Shown here: positions 9,801 to 18,886 of the stretch, in pieces
Layout: each line of letters opens with the position of its first letter
How positions within the stretch are numbered: the first letter of the stretch is position 1
From: Allacma fusca
Lineage: Eukaryota; Arthropoda; Collembola; Symphypleona; Sminthuridae
NCBI GenBank assembly: GCA_947179485.1
Contig: OX359246.1
Coordinates: forward strand, 56,833,632-56,897,631
Reading direction: 5' to 3'
DNA length: 64,000 nt
The notes under the pieces: model-generated
Told to the model about the DNA's origin: nothing
Databases searched by the model: none
Seen by the model: the letters and a program-made list of their open reading frames with translations, nothing else
Translations under genes and position numbers: made by a program

Positions 9801-10661
9801 TTCAACATTGAGCAGCGCAAATCATCGAAAACCGAATCCCAGCGGGCACTGTACAAAATTCTTTCGAATGGAATTTTCGGGAAATCTTTACAGTCTAACA
9901 AAGGAAACGTCAAAGTAAAATTTTGCGGATCCAAGGCTGAATCCCGAAAACTTGTCAGTGACCCTCGGTGTGTTGACTTTGTACCCATAACGGAAAATAT
10001 TAGCATGGTTATGCTTTCGCCAAAGGAGATTGTCTTGAATAATATCATACAATCCGGGATGACGTGCTTGGATCTCGCCAAAGTCATATTCTATCACGGC
10101 TACTATCGGCAACTACAACAAGTGTTTCCCGGACGAATTTCTAATCTTTACGTTGATACCGATTCCTGTATTGCTCTTGTTTCAGACCCAAACAACTCTT
10201 TGTTTAAAGACATTGTCGACCACAAAGATTTTTTTGATTTCTCAAAGCTGCCTCGATGTCATGAAATTTTTAAACTGTATCCAGAATTCCCTGATTTACG
10301 ATCGAAATCTGCTGGAACAGCAGGTCTTTGGAAATTAGAATCCTTGGATATTTGCCAGATAGTCACTATCAAGAGCAAGCAGTACAGTATTTTGTATTTC
10401 GACCAAGCTGAAGAACTCAAGTGCAAGGGAGTTCCGTCTGCTGCTTTGAAGTCGTTCAACCATGCAAAATACACATCCGTGATCGAATCTAACAAAGTTT
10501 TCTATGTTGACTGCAGTTACATTCGCAGTCTGAAACACAAATTGTATAATATTACTGTAAATAAATTAGGGTTTCATTGCTTAGATGTATATCGTGTGTA
10601 CCCCGATCCCAATGACTACAATTTCTCTCTCCCATTCGGACACTACAAATTACGTAAGTAA
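6801..10661 (+). CDS. PolB: Type-B DNA polymerase (protein-primed type), Polinton PolB
   Basis: A 1286-residue uninterrupted frame. Domains in order: Cys/His finger-like motifs in the first 55 residues; a domain with a NDDNCF...HFVLI pattern (about residues 218-338) typical of Polinton PolB N-termini; a C2H2-like finger (about 350-375); the 3'-5' exonuclease with YWDFETF (about 408) and GFDFHLLL (about 570); and the polymerase with an SLYA-type motif A (about 858), motif B with SNGIFGK (about 1020) and motif C YVDTDS (about 1118). Known: such polymerases copy linear genomes from a terminal protein and are the Polinton hallmark. A short upstream stretch (6648-6707) with splice-like borders probably supplies the true N-terminus. 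An AATAAA signal lies about 30 bp after the stop. It looks whole. Confidence 0.93.
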   Translation: MTPCGFFSRSRINFESHLERIHFCGDCDHYCRVKGQHVCPCPGSRRGHVDSYMQPDMSNFSELSRSHLGSMLLYKYNKHISAPDIESAFKEVAPAAITFLSDLFKIHGLIKIEIGMGIKMEKESKDSEGNLQLHEATVYFKSMHYELEWISKIEYILVHAASDIVDKKNNFLSHGSGWNIKYMYSFEIKMAEARLFYNSVGKKYLPMPFEKRKGIVNFKNNDDNCFLYCVAAALFRDDQIAFNKENFYKNRNLENHNTWTKYFHLLKTDCINGPVDVYKTIPLFEESNNVKINVLTHEDGDVIPMRRSNYVSPRTINLFLIRSDDDQHFVLITDINKFLCNKSPRKVFICDHCFRNLKSPSALMFHSCSKSVSKIKERLPKKGDCLEFKRLEMTLPYPYVLYWDFETFSSSLNEKKGASTTLNSEFQAASYALCLVYTTTVQSKIVACEYYDGPDPVHHFFERVFYHAKNVLNDIRTVNNFVTPSDEDLERHNAAKHCDFCRREFTCSSRNETHASDEDEPYRTTKKVVKTYHHCHQSGRYLHTLCQSCNLKIKFKNDLVCVCHNGSGFDFHLLLQNLDSPFFSPHDVNVISKGGEKLVQIEITASNMYIPELKSKYDENYTPSAKQSCGKRKVKVRFIDSFQFLNSSLSTLAAGLKIENASTTSLVNDCLPYLFPGLDYLGSKDTSIFFEKLPYPYTYLSGPEKLEIGRPIPGREHFDNELKKESITNEEWGKIQILIEQFQIRDFKQFTRAYTIIDTVLLGVIWENFRRNCFVSYGLDPTYVCTVSGYSWQCFLSFTKAKIEYITDKNMLDMITSGIRGGMAFCTRKIVTANCERSPLGFDPTKERTHILYNDKVSLYATALLGKFPHSDYKWESVDSLKNINWKTYDGDNETGYILNVSLRYPEKLQDETECLPLAPEKRKVRISDLSSGQQETMESLGLVRSFTSEPRLLLHCGDRIEYVVHYKALQFYLNMGMELLDIHAGISFHEEAYFKPYIEFNIEQRKSSKTESQRALYKILSNGIFGKSLQSNKGNVKVKFCGSKAESRKLVSDPRCVDFVPITENISMVMLSPKEIVLNNIIQSGMTCLDLAKVIFYHGYYRQLQQVFPGRISNLYVDTDSCIALVSDPNNSLFKDIVDHKDFFDFSKLPRCHEIFKLYPEFPDLRSKSAGTAGLWKLESLDICQIVTIKSKQYSILYFDQAEELKCKGVPSAALKSFNHAKYTSVIESNKVFYVDCSYIRSLKHKLYNITVNKLGFHCLDVYRVYPDPNDYNFSLPFGHYKLRK

Positions 10662-11010
10662 GAATAATGTGTATTGTACAATTTTAAACTTGAATAAAAG
10701 AAATGTTGAAAACCCAATTTTGCATTATCTTTGCAAGATTTTCATGACATGACTATGCATATGAAATCAATAAATGCACATATAAATTTGTTTTTGAGGA
10801 GGTTTTATTACTGTTTTTTTTTGCACAAACACACTTCGCAATTATAATAAATTATGAATATAAGTAAGAATGTTAATTAAATACATGACTAGGGTGCATA
10901 AAGGCAATTGTATATTCATTTCTAAACTACAAACAATAGCAATAGTGGTATTACATTTTTTTTTAATTTTATAATATACATACCAAAAATGTGTACACAC
11001 AATTCCATAT
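10662..11010. other. Convergent 3' flanks, no gene seen
   Basis: An AT-rich interval between the polymerase stop and the 3' end of the opposing gene. It contains AATAAA (about 10692) for the polymerase transcript and several AATAAA/TTTATT-like signals on both strands, but no open frame of interest. Confidence 0.5.
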
Positions 11011-11832
11011 TCAGGACGTCTCCTCTTGTTGAGTATCCTGCTCCAAAGCAGGCACGGAGACTTCAGAAAGATAGGCTTCCAAATTTCTGACAGCAGGCAG
11101 AGCTAAAGTCATCTGTGGACCTTGCCAATTCTTAAGCCGCTTCGAAACTACGTCTGATACTTTGTTGTTCATAAGAATGGCGTACTGTCCACTGACGCGG
11201 TTGAAAACCAGCCGAACGCGGACTGTATCCAGCTCAAGGTCAGGGTCAGTCCACAGCTCAGCCCGATGGTCATGCCTGATGGAAACGTGTGCTCGAGTTG
11301 GGTTGGTGTCGAAGAACGGAATAAGGTCGGTGAAATGTTTTCCGGGCTCCGGATGGGCAGCAATCTGGTCAAGTACGCGAGAGACAAAATCCAGGATTAG
11401 TCTTCCTTCGTACTGAGAAAATTTGACAGTTGTCACGGTCCCAGCCTTGTTTTTTCTCCCAAAGTAGTAGAAGTAACAGCGATGGTATCGGTTCCAAGCT
11501 AGCCGAGCCACAATGTCAAAATCGATCTGCAAATGCCAATTTAAAAAATCAGTTTTAAATTTAATTAATCGAGTGTCAATATTATATATACTCACCATGT
11601 AAGCTTCAGCAGGATGTTCATAGAATGTCCAACTGGTAGTGCAGTCCGGATTTTCATCCGGCTGGGGAACTGAGTGATATCGTCCATAGTTTTTCAACTT
11701 TGGACGTAACCTAAGCAGTTCTGGATCACGCTTTTGATCTTCCCCTTCGAAGCGTTTGGTGAGAGAAAATTCGGCCATGTTGTCAGACAGAGAGAAAGTG
11801 AGTGGGTTGTTGAAAAAGAGTGAATGATCCAA
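11011..11832 (-). CDS. Unknown Polinton-region protein with a 70 bp intron
   Basis: A minus-strand frame of 273 codons. The part at 11526-11595 has a CATG|GTGAGT donor and TTGCAG acceptor and is probably an in-frame intron, giving a product of roughly 249 residues. The protein is rich in Arg, Tyr and Asp, has no signal peptide or membrane segment, and ends in an acidic Gln/Glu tail. A central stretch (about residues 105-200) alternates hydrophobic and charged residues as in a globular alpha/beta fold. I do not recognise the family. It is convergent with PolB, and its promoter side faces the 11.9-12.3 kb repeat units. Position suggests an accessory or regulatory protein of the element. Confidence 0.6.
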   Translation of the reverse strand: MDHSLFFNNPLTFSLSDNMAEFSLTKRFEGEDQKRDPELLRLRPKLKNYGRYHSVPQPDENPDCTTSWTFYEHPAEAYMVSIYNIDTRLIKFKTDFLNWHLQIDFDIVARLAWNRYHRCYFYYFGRKNKAGTVTTVKFSQYEGRLILDFVSRVLDQIAAHPEPGKHFTDLIPFFDTNPTRAHVSIRHDHRAELWTDPDLELDTVRVRLVFNRVSGQYAILMNNKVSDVVSKRLKNWQGPQMTLALPAVRNLEAYLSEVSVPALEQDTQQEETS

Positions 11833-11859
11833 ACGCCGGATCCCGCTCGTTTTATACCC

Positions 11860-12280
11860 GGGATTTACTGGAGGAGCGCATAGATCGTGTGAACGGTTAA
11901 AAATTACGGTCCCATAATCTAACTAGATCATAATGCATAATAATTGGCGTTGGACAGGTGTGTAAAGACGTTACCCGTAACATATACATACACGCATGCA
12001 TGTGTGAAAAGGTCATGAGAACAGATCAACATTAACGCTCTCACCGTCCAGGTTGATGCATAATATCAAGGGGTCAAGAACGCTTTAAAGGTCATTAGAA
12101 AATCTGTGAAACCGAGTCTTCAGCTGAGGAAGGGGATAAACCGTGAGAACTATGCTGAATCTAAGCTCTCATCATGCACCTGCATTAGAATGCATGGTCA
12201 CTGAAGGTTCAAGGATAAATAAATGCTATTAGACTGGCGCATCTAGGAAGCCCGAATACAAACCAAGGAGGGGGGAACTA
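11860..12280. repeat. Reverse-oriented TGAGAAC repeat units
   Basis: At least two units, with TGAGAAC sites near 12015 and 12143, carry the same TGAGAAC...CTCTCA hairpin core and flanks as the 5.5-6.0 kb array but on the opposite strand. The unit at about 12133-12275 is the closest match and is the counterpart of 5855-5990. This places similar repeat arrays on both sides of the polymerase segment. Confidence 0.65.
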
Positions 12281-12292
12281 TTCCATCGAGTG

Positions 12293-12786
12293 CTCTAGCA
12301 GTATATCTACTAGCTTACTTTTCCACTCCTCCCTGCTTTCCAGACCCTTAAACCCGGTCGTATCATTTTTTTGTTTATAATTTTACTAACTAAAGTTGAC
12401 AAAGAATTATACATCAATTCTGACAACTCATCGCTTCTTCCTTTGGTCTCCATCGTGGGTGACTACTCTTTAACAACTGATACCGACTTGGAAACTATGA
12501 CTATTTTTAAAAGTATCTTGTTACCCAAATGCGTCAGCACTTGCAATGGTAATAAGACAGTTGAGATTTTTAATCATTTCATTCTCAACTGGATCCATTC
12601 ATAGACAACAATGAGTGACGGTGAGTGAAAGTAAATATAAAGCTCGTTTTAACTGTTTTGTGCTACCAATTTTCACAGTATAATTATTTTCTACATTTTT
12701 TTGTAGATTGCGTTTTAACAGAGGGATGCACTACGTGCGTGAGAGACGGGATGTATTATGTACAGACCGAGGACAATCGGTTCTGT
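12293..12786. repeat. Right arm of about 490 bp inverted duplication
   Basis: Reverse-orientation counterpart of 5993-6485. Minus strand about 12455-12295 is a partial copy of the first exon of the gene at 6330-6655; the plus strand carries the complete gene at 12611-13272. The predicted peptides on either strand differ at only one to three positions between the arms. Confidence 0.85.
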
Positions 12787-13272
12787 TGCACATCCGATCC
12801 CGGGCTACTTGACTCAAACGTAATCAAAATAGTCCTCGACCTGGCTGATTGCGTACGAGAAGGGCTGGAAGGAACGAGCATCGTCCCTATAATTGCAGGT
12901 AAAAGCCGTTATTTAACGACTTGCCTTTTTTCAACTACTCAAAAGTAGAATATTTGGTGAATGTTGTTATTACTTACAGGAATAGGATCAACCGTTGCAC
13001 TCTTGCTCGGGATCGGTGTCATGCTCATTTGCGTGCTAAGGAGGAAGAAAAGGGGGAACGCATCGCAGAGGACTCCATTGTGGAAAACTTTGGACAACCG
13101 GGGAGGCGAGAGTAACGAGAACATCGAGATGCAGGAGTTGAGAATTCCCAACTACAATGCAACCGATTCCACGATGGTGCATACTACCGGCACCTTTATG
13201 TGGCAATCACCGCCAACCCCCCGACGTGTGCTGAGTGTTCCGATTCCGGAGCCACCTCCAATGCCACTATAA
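12611..13272 (+). CDS. Small Cys-rich type I-like membrane protein, three exons
   Basis: Three exon-like segments with good GT/AG borders (12611-12620, 12707-12898, 12980-13272) keep one frame throughout and give about 164 residues. The N-terminal part is short and cysteine-rich (CVLTEGCTTC, FCC, DLADC). Then comes a hydrophobic helix of about 20 residues (GSTVALLLGIGVMLICVL), a stop-transfer cluster RRKKR and a 75-residue tail ending in a proline-rich stretch PIPEPPPMP. There is no obvious signal peptide, so the topology is inferred. Proline-rich tails can bind SH3, WW or EVH1 domains, but that is speculation. No family is recognised. It belongs to the Polinton region and shares a promoter interval with the fragment on the minus strand. 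Confidence 0.6.
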
Positions 13273-13544
13273 ACTCATTTAGCATGCAATGCATTGTTTC
13301 ATGTAAAACAATATACGCATAAATGAGCAGGATTAAAAATTATAAATGTATTCTATATGCGCACCCTATTTATTGAGCATGCTGACCTCGAATTTGACCT
13401 TTCTCGTGGTGTTTTTCCGAATCCGGACTGTTCATTTTCATCATTCATCATTTTGGTTTCATTCTAACTAGTCACTTTTATTTTGTCACTCTATTCATTA
13501 CACACTTAGTGGTAATTTCATAGGAAAGTTTTCACAGAACAAAC

Positions 13545-15086
13545 ATGGAAAATTGTCAAATTTGCAACGTTGATCTGGAGCTGCCCCCAGTGCACTCAGC
13601 AGAAACCATGGTTGTTCTGCCCATCAACACTCCATTTTTAAGAGGCCATGGCAGAAGCCATTATAACATTTTAGACCAGTTTAACGATCACGGTTTCCAG
13701 CAATGGAAGCATTTTTCCTCCGTGACCATCGCTACCGATCGGCTTATGTCCAAAATGGACTTCTTTGGATGTGCACATGGGTTTCACATCCCCTGCCTAC
13801 TAAAATATCTGTCCAGGGAATTCAACGACCCCGATGTCGTACAAACCAAGGACTACACCATACGATGCAGACTTTGCTCGGCAAAGTGCCGCTGGTTTTG
13901 TGAACTTCGTCCAGCAATGTCCATGAATTACTGGCTTCGCCAGTATGAGTACTTGTATTGTAAGTACCTGTTTATACATTATTGAATTAACTAAATGTAT
14001 GTGTATATTTTTATCAACCTTTTTGTGTATATTTTTATCAAGCAACTATTCTTAGATTTTATTTTTTTGTCCTGCAGTTCCTCAAGACCAGTTCTACCCC
14101 GAACTGAATGAGCACTATGACATTTTCCGGAGGGTCAATAGTGTTACGGTTCGAGACGGTGGGATTGTACCAGTCCTATTTGCGCCTGAAGACGCAAGGC
14201 TAGAAAGACCTTGGACTGGTACGCTATCCTAGTAATTTTCTCCCCGTATATAGCTGTCACCCTTACACACTTATTAACCGAAAAACAATATATATTTTCA
14301 GATGATGTCCCTAAAACCTCGAATAAGCCAGCACCTGTCCCATGTCCATTCTTTCAGGAGCCTTGGGTCAGTGATGGGACACATCGTGGTGCCGTTGACG
14401 GAAATCTACTTCAAATTCCGTCTAGCAACGTGTGGCTGACGCCACCGGCCTCGCCATCACCAACATTTCAAGATCTTATATCTCCCGGAGTCAACCACAT
14501 GGGACCTCCGGAAGCGATTATATTTGATAGTGATGATGAAATTGACGGGCCTGATGAAACATTTCAAGGTCGTATATCTACCGGAATCAACAACATGGGA
14601 CCTCCGGAAGCGATCATACTTGATAGTGATGATGACATTGACGGGCCTGATGAAACATTTCAAGATCTTATATCTACCGGAGTCAACCACATGGAACCTC
14701 CAGAAGTGATCATACTTGATAGTGATGATGATGACATTGACGGGCCTGTTGAACCACCGAGGTCACCCGAGGTTATAACTCTAGACGAGGATACAGTGTC
14801 CCCAGAAAATGCGATCGAGAACCCATCAGTTGAGAACCCACCAGTTGAGAACCCTCCAGTTGAGACATCAACAGTGATTGACTACAACCACGGCATTGAT
14901 TCAACCAACAAGGATCTGTCACTCGAAGACGCCTTTGCGTTCCTCGAGGAATTGGATTTTGTCGAATTGGACCAGATTACCAACGTTCAAAGTGTTCTAC
15001 AAGATATCAGAAAAGAAAAGCAGGCTGATATCGAGCTCATTGAACGCATCGAAAACCAGTTAAATAATTATGAAAATCTTAAATGA
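13545..15086 (+). CDS. RING-H2 protein with four SUMO-interacting motifs (STUbL-like)
   Basis: Exons 13545-13959, 14078-14218 and 14302-15086 have GTAAGT/GTACGC donors and CAG acceptors and join in frame to 446 residues. A RING-H2 finger is visible: C4-x2-C7, C76-x-H78-x2-H81-x2-C84, C108-x2-C111, with a long first loop. Downstream, three 32-residue tandem repeats (from about residues 240, 272 and 304) each hold a hydrophobic core followed by acids: AIIFDSDDE, AIILDSDDD and VIILDSDDDD; a fourth, VITLDED, lies near residue 343. A PSVENPPVENP-type repeat and an acidic, possibly helical C-terminus follow. Known: RING plus tandem SIMs defines SUMO-targeted ubiquitin ligases (RNF4, Slx5/8, viral ICP0-like proteins). 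Inferred: E3 ligase acting on SUMOylated nuclear proteins. Whether it is element cargo or host is open. Confidence 0.72.
14458..14755 (+). repeat. Three 96 bp tandem repeats inside the RING gene
   Basis: Coding minisatellite, about three units of 96 bp (the last slightly longer), each encoding one SIM-like acidic module. The units are close in sequence, so copy number may vary between alleles. Confidence 0.85.
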
Positions 15087-15236
15087 TTAAATTCATAATC
15101 TCAGGTTTGTATAAATTATTTTTCTAAAGTATTAAACTGATTTATGTAAATAATATTTCTAACTTGCATTTATTATTTATCATGTGCATACACCCCTCCC
15201 ATTCAGCAAAAATCCAATGTATTCGGTATATCTGTA

Positions 15237-15830
15237 GACACCCCTCCACAGTGCACAATAAATCCTATGGAGTTCTACTCCACTGTGTTCATTAAGTCCT
15301 CAGGAAACCCTTCCACTTTGTGCAATTAGTCTCTTCGAGTCCCACTTCATTGAAGCGAGTCCTAAACAGACACTTGCACGGTGCAGAATAGGTTTCAACA
15401 AAAGGCTCTCTGAACTCGGTGGAGGTTTTCTCCAAGAGATTCCTACGCATTGCAGAATAAGTGAAAAAGATAATTTCATCGGAGATAAAATTTGCATCCA
15501 GTATTCCACATATGCAAGTCTAAAGCATGAGCATTAATACATGAATCTAACCAAGGCAGTAAGTTTTTGGACACCTCTCCACCGTGCACAATAAATCCTA
15601 TGGAGTTATACTCCACTATGTTCATTAAGTCCTCAGGAAACCCTTCCACTTTGTGCAATTAGTCTCTTCGAGTCCCACTTCATATCGAAGCGAGTCCCAA
15701 ACAGACACTTGCTCGGTGCAGAATAGGTTTCTACAAAAGGCTCTCTGAACTCGGTGGAGGTTTTCTCCAAGAGATTCCTGCGCTGTGCGGAATAAGTGAA
15801 AAGGATAATTTCATTGGATTTAAATTTGCA
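15237..15830. repeat. Direct repeat of about 261 bp, 333 bp apart
   Basis: Copies 15237-15497 and 15570-15830 are about 90 percent alike by eye. Inside each copy a degenerate motif of the form TGCA(C/G)AATAAGTCC recurs at roughly 35-70 bp steps (for example near 15252, 15286, 15319, 15379 and 15449). No coding potential is seen. It lies just past the RING gene and could belong to the end region of the Polinton or be unrelated satellite. Confidence 0.75.
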
Positions 15831-16129
15831 ACATTGATGCTACAATTCCAAGCTATGCAAGTACATTTTAGTTACAAAGAATATGCAGCTGAAAACATGT
15901 AAAAAGAGATAGGATAGAGCACAAGGACCAACGTATATATCACTGAAACTAAATAATGAATTATTCCCTTACTTCAATTCTGGTAGGCTGTCCATGGCGA
16001 ATCCGGAGTATTTGCTAAATACGAATGAGTAATATACATTTACATACATTTTGCATAAATCTACATCTAATCCTGGAAACAAAACATTAAAAAAAGCCCT
16101 GGGTGGAAGGTCAAAATGGTAATTTAGTT

Positions 16130-16478
16130 AACAGCCAAGCTTCTTCCAGCATTCCATATTTGATCGAACCTTCGTCAATTTGCTCGTAGTAGCTTCTGAC
16201 ATCCATTTGTAACAGTTCCAGTGTCTTCGACAAATGGATTTTCACTTCGTGCAAGTATCTTGTAGTAACGCTGTCGTTAGAAAAATTCTTGAACTTCATT
16301 ACATCAAAGATATTTGAGAAATTTTCTAACGACAACGCAAATACAAGATGCTTGCACGAGGTGAAAATCCATTTGCCGAAGACACTAGAAATATTAATAT
16401 CAGGTTTGCGAAGCTACTACGAGAAAATTGACGAAGGCTCGATAAAGTAGGGAATGCTAGAAGTAGCTTGACAGTTAA
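16130..16478. repeat. Inverted repeat with about 150 bp arms (hairpin)
   Basis: The left arm (about 16130-16285) is complementary to the right arm (about 16319-16478) at roughly four of five positions, with a loop of about 33 bp. Transcription would give a long imperfect hairpin RNA. It may be a foldback MITE or an inverted duplication of an older repeat; a 74-codon frame in the left arm has no recognisable content. Confidence 0.75.
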
Positions 16479-16514
16479 ATTGTCTTTGTGAATTTCATCC
16501 CAGAGCTTTTTGTC

Positions 16515-16602
16515 CACATACATACACACATACTTACATACATACATACATACGTACATACATACACACGTACTTACTTACATGCATACATACATACATA
16601 AT
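16515..16602. repeat. Tetranucleotide microsatellite (CATA)n
   Basis: An imperfect CATA/TACA tract running up to the TACATACATACATAATACG stretch. Confidence 0.85.
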
Positions 16603-18217
16603 ACGTATAGTTTTCCGAAGAAAATAGGACGAAGGATACTGAACGGTTCAAGCTGATATTCATGATTTCGAGATTTTGATTGAAAGAATATTTTCGCTAA
16701 TGCGACAAATATGGACCGACTAGAGAAATTCTCTCGAAATTGATAGCGCCCGCTCAGAGTTGCAAATTATTACCAACTTTCAAAACAAATCCTGCTCATG
16801 TACATATGTACCTAATTATTTCTAAACTAGCATTCACCAAGATGGATGGGAAAAACTGGGATTGCATTGATTTGTAATTTATAAAAAAAACATTAAACTT
16901 AACATTATAACCCAGGCCGTTCTTAGGGTGTTGTTCGTTTAAACAAATGCTACGGATCCTTCAAACCTCCAAACCGTTTTGATTAGGTAAAATCGGTGAC
17001 AGAAACCAACTTCGTCGCTTATTAATGGCTTTATATATTTTTGTCATTACTTTCCTTGAAAAAAAAACCTAAATTAAAAAATTTGATGTGTATTTTTTTA
17101 AAAAAACCTACTTTAAGAGGGTTCAACTCTGGACCGGTCAGGGTAAACAAAAAAGTCCCTAAGATTCAATGCAGAAATGCCTTTCTATTTATTTGCCTAT
17201 TTATATGTTATTCAAAGTACACCGTCACTGACCTACATAAGGAATGGCTAGATATTCACTGTTTTACCCAAAGATGCATAATTGAATCACAGTACATATA
17301 TCCTTCCTTTAAATGATATCAAAATATTGTCCTACATTTTCCTATACCTAGTATAAATGCCAGTATCGAGCCCCTACCAATATGCACATATTTTAAAATC
17401 ATGTTAGCAGCATTGCGACATACTTTGGTCAAAAATAATATTAGTTTTATAAAAACTGGAGCCTCTCCTTTTACTATTTTAGAATTGTTCTCAAACTTTT
17501 GTATAATGTTTGATTATTATACGTGAAACATTCCATCTTAGCTTACAAAAATTGGTTATTTAACCATGGACCAGGATAGGGTCAAATTGTTTTTAATAAT
17601 CCAGAACGCTGTTAATGCATGATAGCTACATCATTTTAATGAATTGTATGTCTGACATGTGTTGGCGGACAAAAAAGTTACTCTTAATTTCTACTTGCTC
17701 TTCTACCCAAAGTTAAAATTTAATCGTGCTGGTTAAAAGATGATGACTGATCATATTAACCAAACTGTACTAATATTCAAAGACCTACTCAATAAGCAAA
17801 CGGTAGTTGAATTGAATTAACCACACATATTCGAATATTCAAGATAGTAACTTGTTTAACATTACGGTATTTCTTTTCTCTCTATTTTAATTTTTTCTGC
17901 TTTGTAATTTAAATTGTATTATTATTTTGTGTTGACTTGAACAGGATTAAGTTGTAGTAACATTTGGTTACCATAACTTTAGCCTGTTAAAGTAAACAAA
18001 AAAAGAAATGTTAAAAAAGAATAGCGGTTCGTATTTATTTCATTCGAGCAAAAATTAATGCTTTAAAATAAAAATCAAAGCATTTTTTACCGCCATGCTT
18101 CAACATGTCACGTACATAAGTGACGACTGCCATCATTATCATCATCAAGACGACGTCTTTCAAATTAGTATATGGGATATAAATTTACGTAAGGTATATA
18201 CTTACGTAACTTTGAGG
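16603..18217. other. AT-rich non-coding stretch
   Basis: No gene, RNA or clear transposon is seen. The longest open frames are under 100 codons, with no domain-like composition. Confidence 0.5.
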
Positions 18218-18620
18218 TGTCGGATTTTTGTAAATCTCCCTGGAAGATTGTTTCTGAATTTCCCTGCTGACTATTATCTCCGTGCTGGTAGGTCCTCAAC
18301 GATTTCAAACATCCCTGCTGAAAAAAGATCAACGATTTTCAAAACCCCTCTGACAAAACAAAATCCCTTACAAGACGAGATATCCCCACCAAAATAAATA
18401 AACTTACCTAAGGTAACTGCCGGTGAGTCGGATTTTTGTTAATCTCCTTGGAAGATTATTTCCGAATTTCCCTGATGATGATGGTAGGCCCTCAACGATT
18501 TCCAAAATCCCTGCTGAAAAAAGGTCGCCGATTTTCAAAATCCGTGTTGGCCAAAAACAATCCCTTACAAGACGTGAAATCCCTGTCAAATTTGCCCAAT
18601 CAAGCCAAAAATCCCTGTCC
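18218..18620. repeat. Tandem duplication of an AAATCCCTG-rich block
   Basis: Two copies about 209 bp apart (18218-18390 and 18427-18610) share the order GTCGGATTTTTGT, TCTCC(C/T)TGGAAGATT, CCTCAACGATTT, CCCTGCTGAAAAAA and ATCCCTTACAAGACG. The short word AATCCCTG or its variants recur many times within each copy. The element's ends are not identified. It resembles the simple-motif hAT elements further right but lacks a visible target duplication. Confidence 0.65.
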
Positions 18621-18806
18621 CGCGTCGCAAACAGATGATAAAGGGAACCCTTGAGTTCTCCCTCGCAAGGAAAGCCAAGGGATTTCCCACGCAGTGCAAC
18701 AGGTGTCCACCGCCTACGCTCAGCCCTCTTTTTTTCTCCAAAGGGTGCACTGGCACCCTTCGAAGCAAAACCCGCGTCTCACTCTACCCCTATCTCTTGA
18801 TATATA

Positions 18807-18886
18807 TAGCAAAATGTCGATCTATCACATAATAAAATCTCCATGGAGATTTTATTGATTATGTGATAGATCGACATTCTTGCTAC
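18807..18886. repeat. Near-perfect 80 bp palindrome centred on CCATGG
   Basis: Two arms of about 38 bases, running inwards from TAGCAA and ATGTCGATCTATCACATAAT to a CCATGG centre, are complementary apart from one or two mismatches and a small bulge of about three bases. It can form a cruciform in DNA or a short hairpin in RNA. No other gene signal is present. Confidence 0.85.

Larger units (their letters stand above)
1..15086. mobile_element. Polinton/Maverick (adintovirus-like) element, right-hand part
   Basis: Seen: genes for a double jelly-roll capsid protein, an adenain-like protease, a basic core-like protein, a PIF1-like helicase and a type-B DNA polymerase lie close together in this interval. 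Known: this gene set defines Polintons/Mavericks and the related adintoviruses, which normally also carry a retroviral-type integrase and a packaging ATPase. Neither is visible, so the element must continue left of base 1. The right end is not fixed. The last gene that plausibly belongs to it ends at 15086, but the RING gene at 13545-15086 could be a host gene beside the element. No terminal inverted repeat pair can be confirmed with the left end missing. All major parts are long open frames and duplicated segments are nearly identical, so I infer a young copy that looks mostly whole, with at most one or two breaks in the visible part. Confidence 0.85.

Noticed and set aside
12611-15086. LxCxE retinoblastoma-binding motif, reported in some adintovirus accessory proteins
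   Set aside because: I looked through the accessory products and found no LxCxE.
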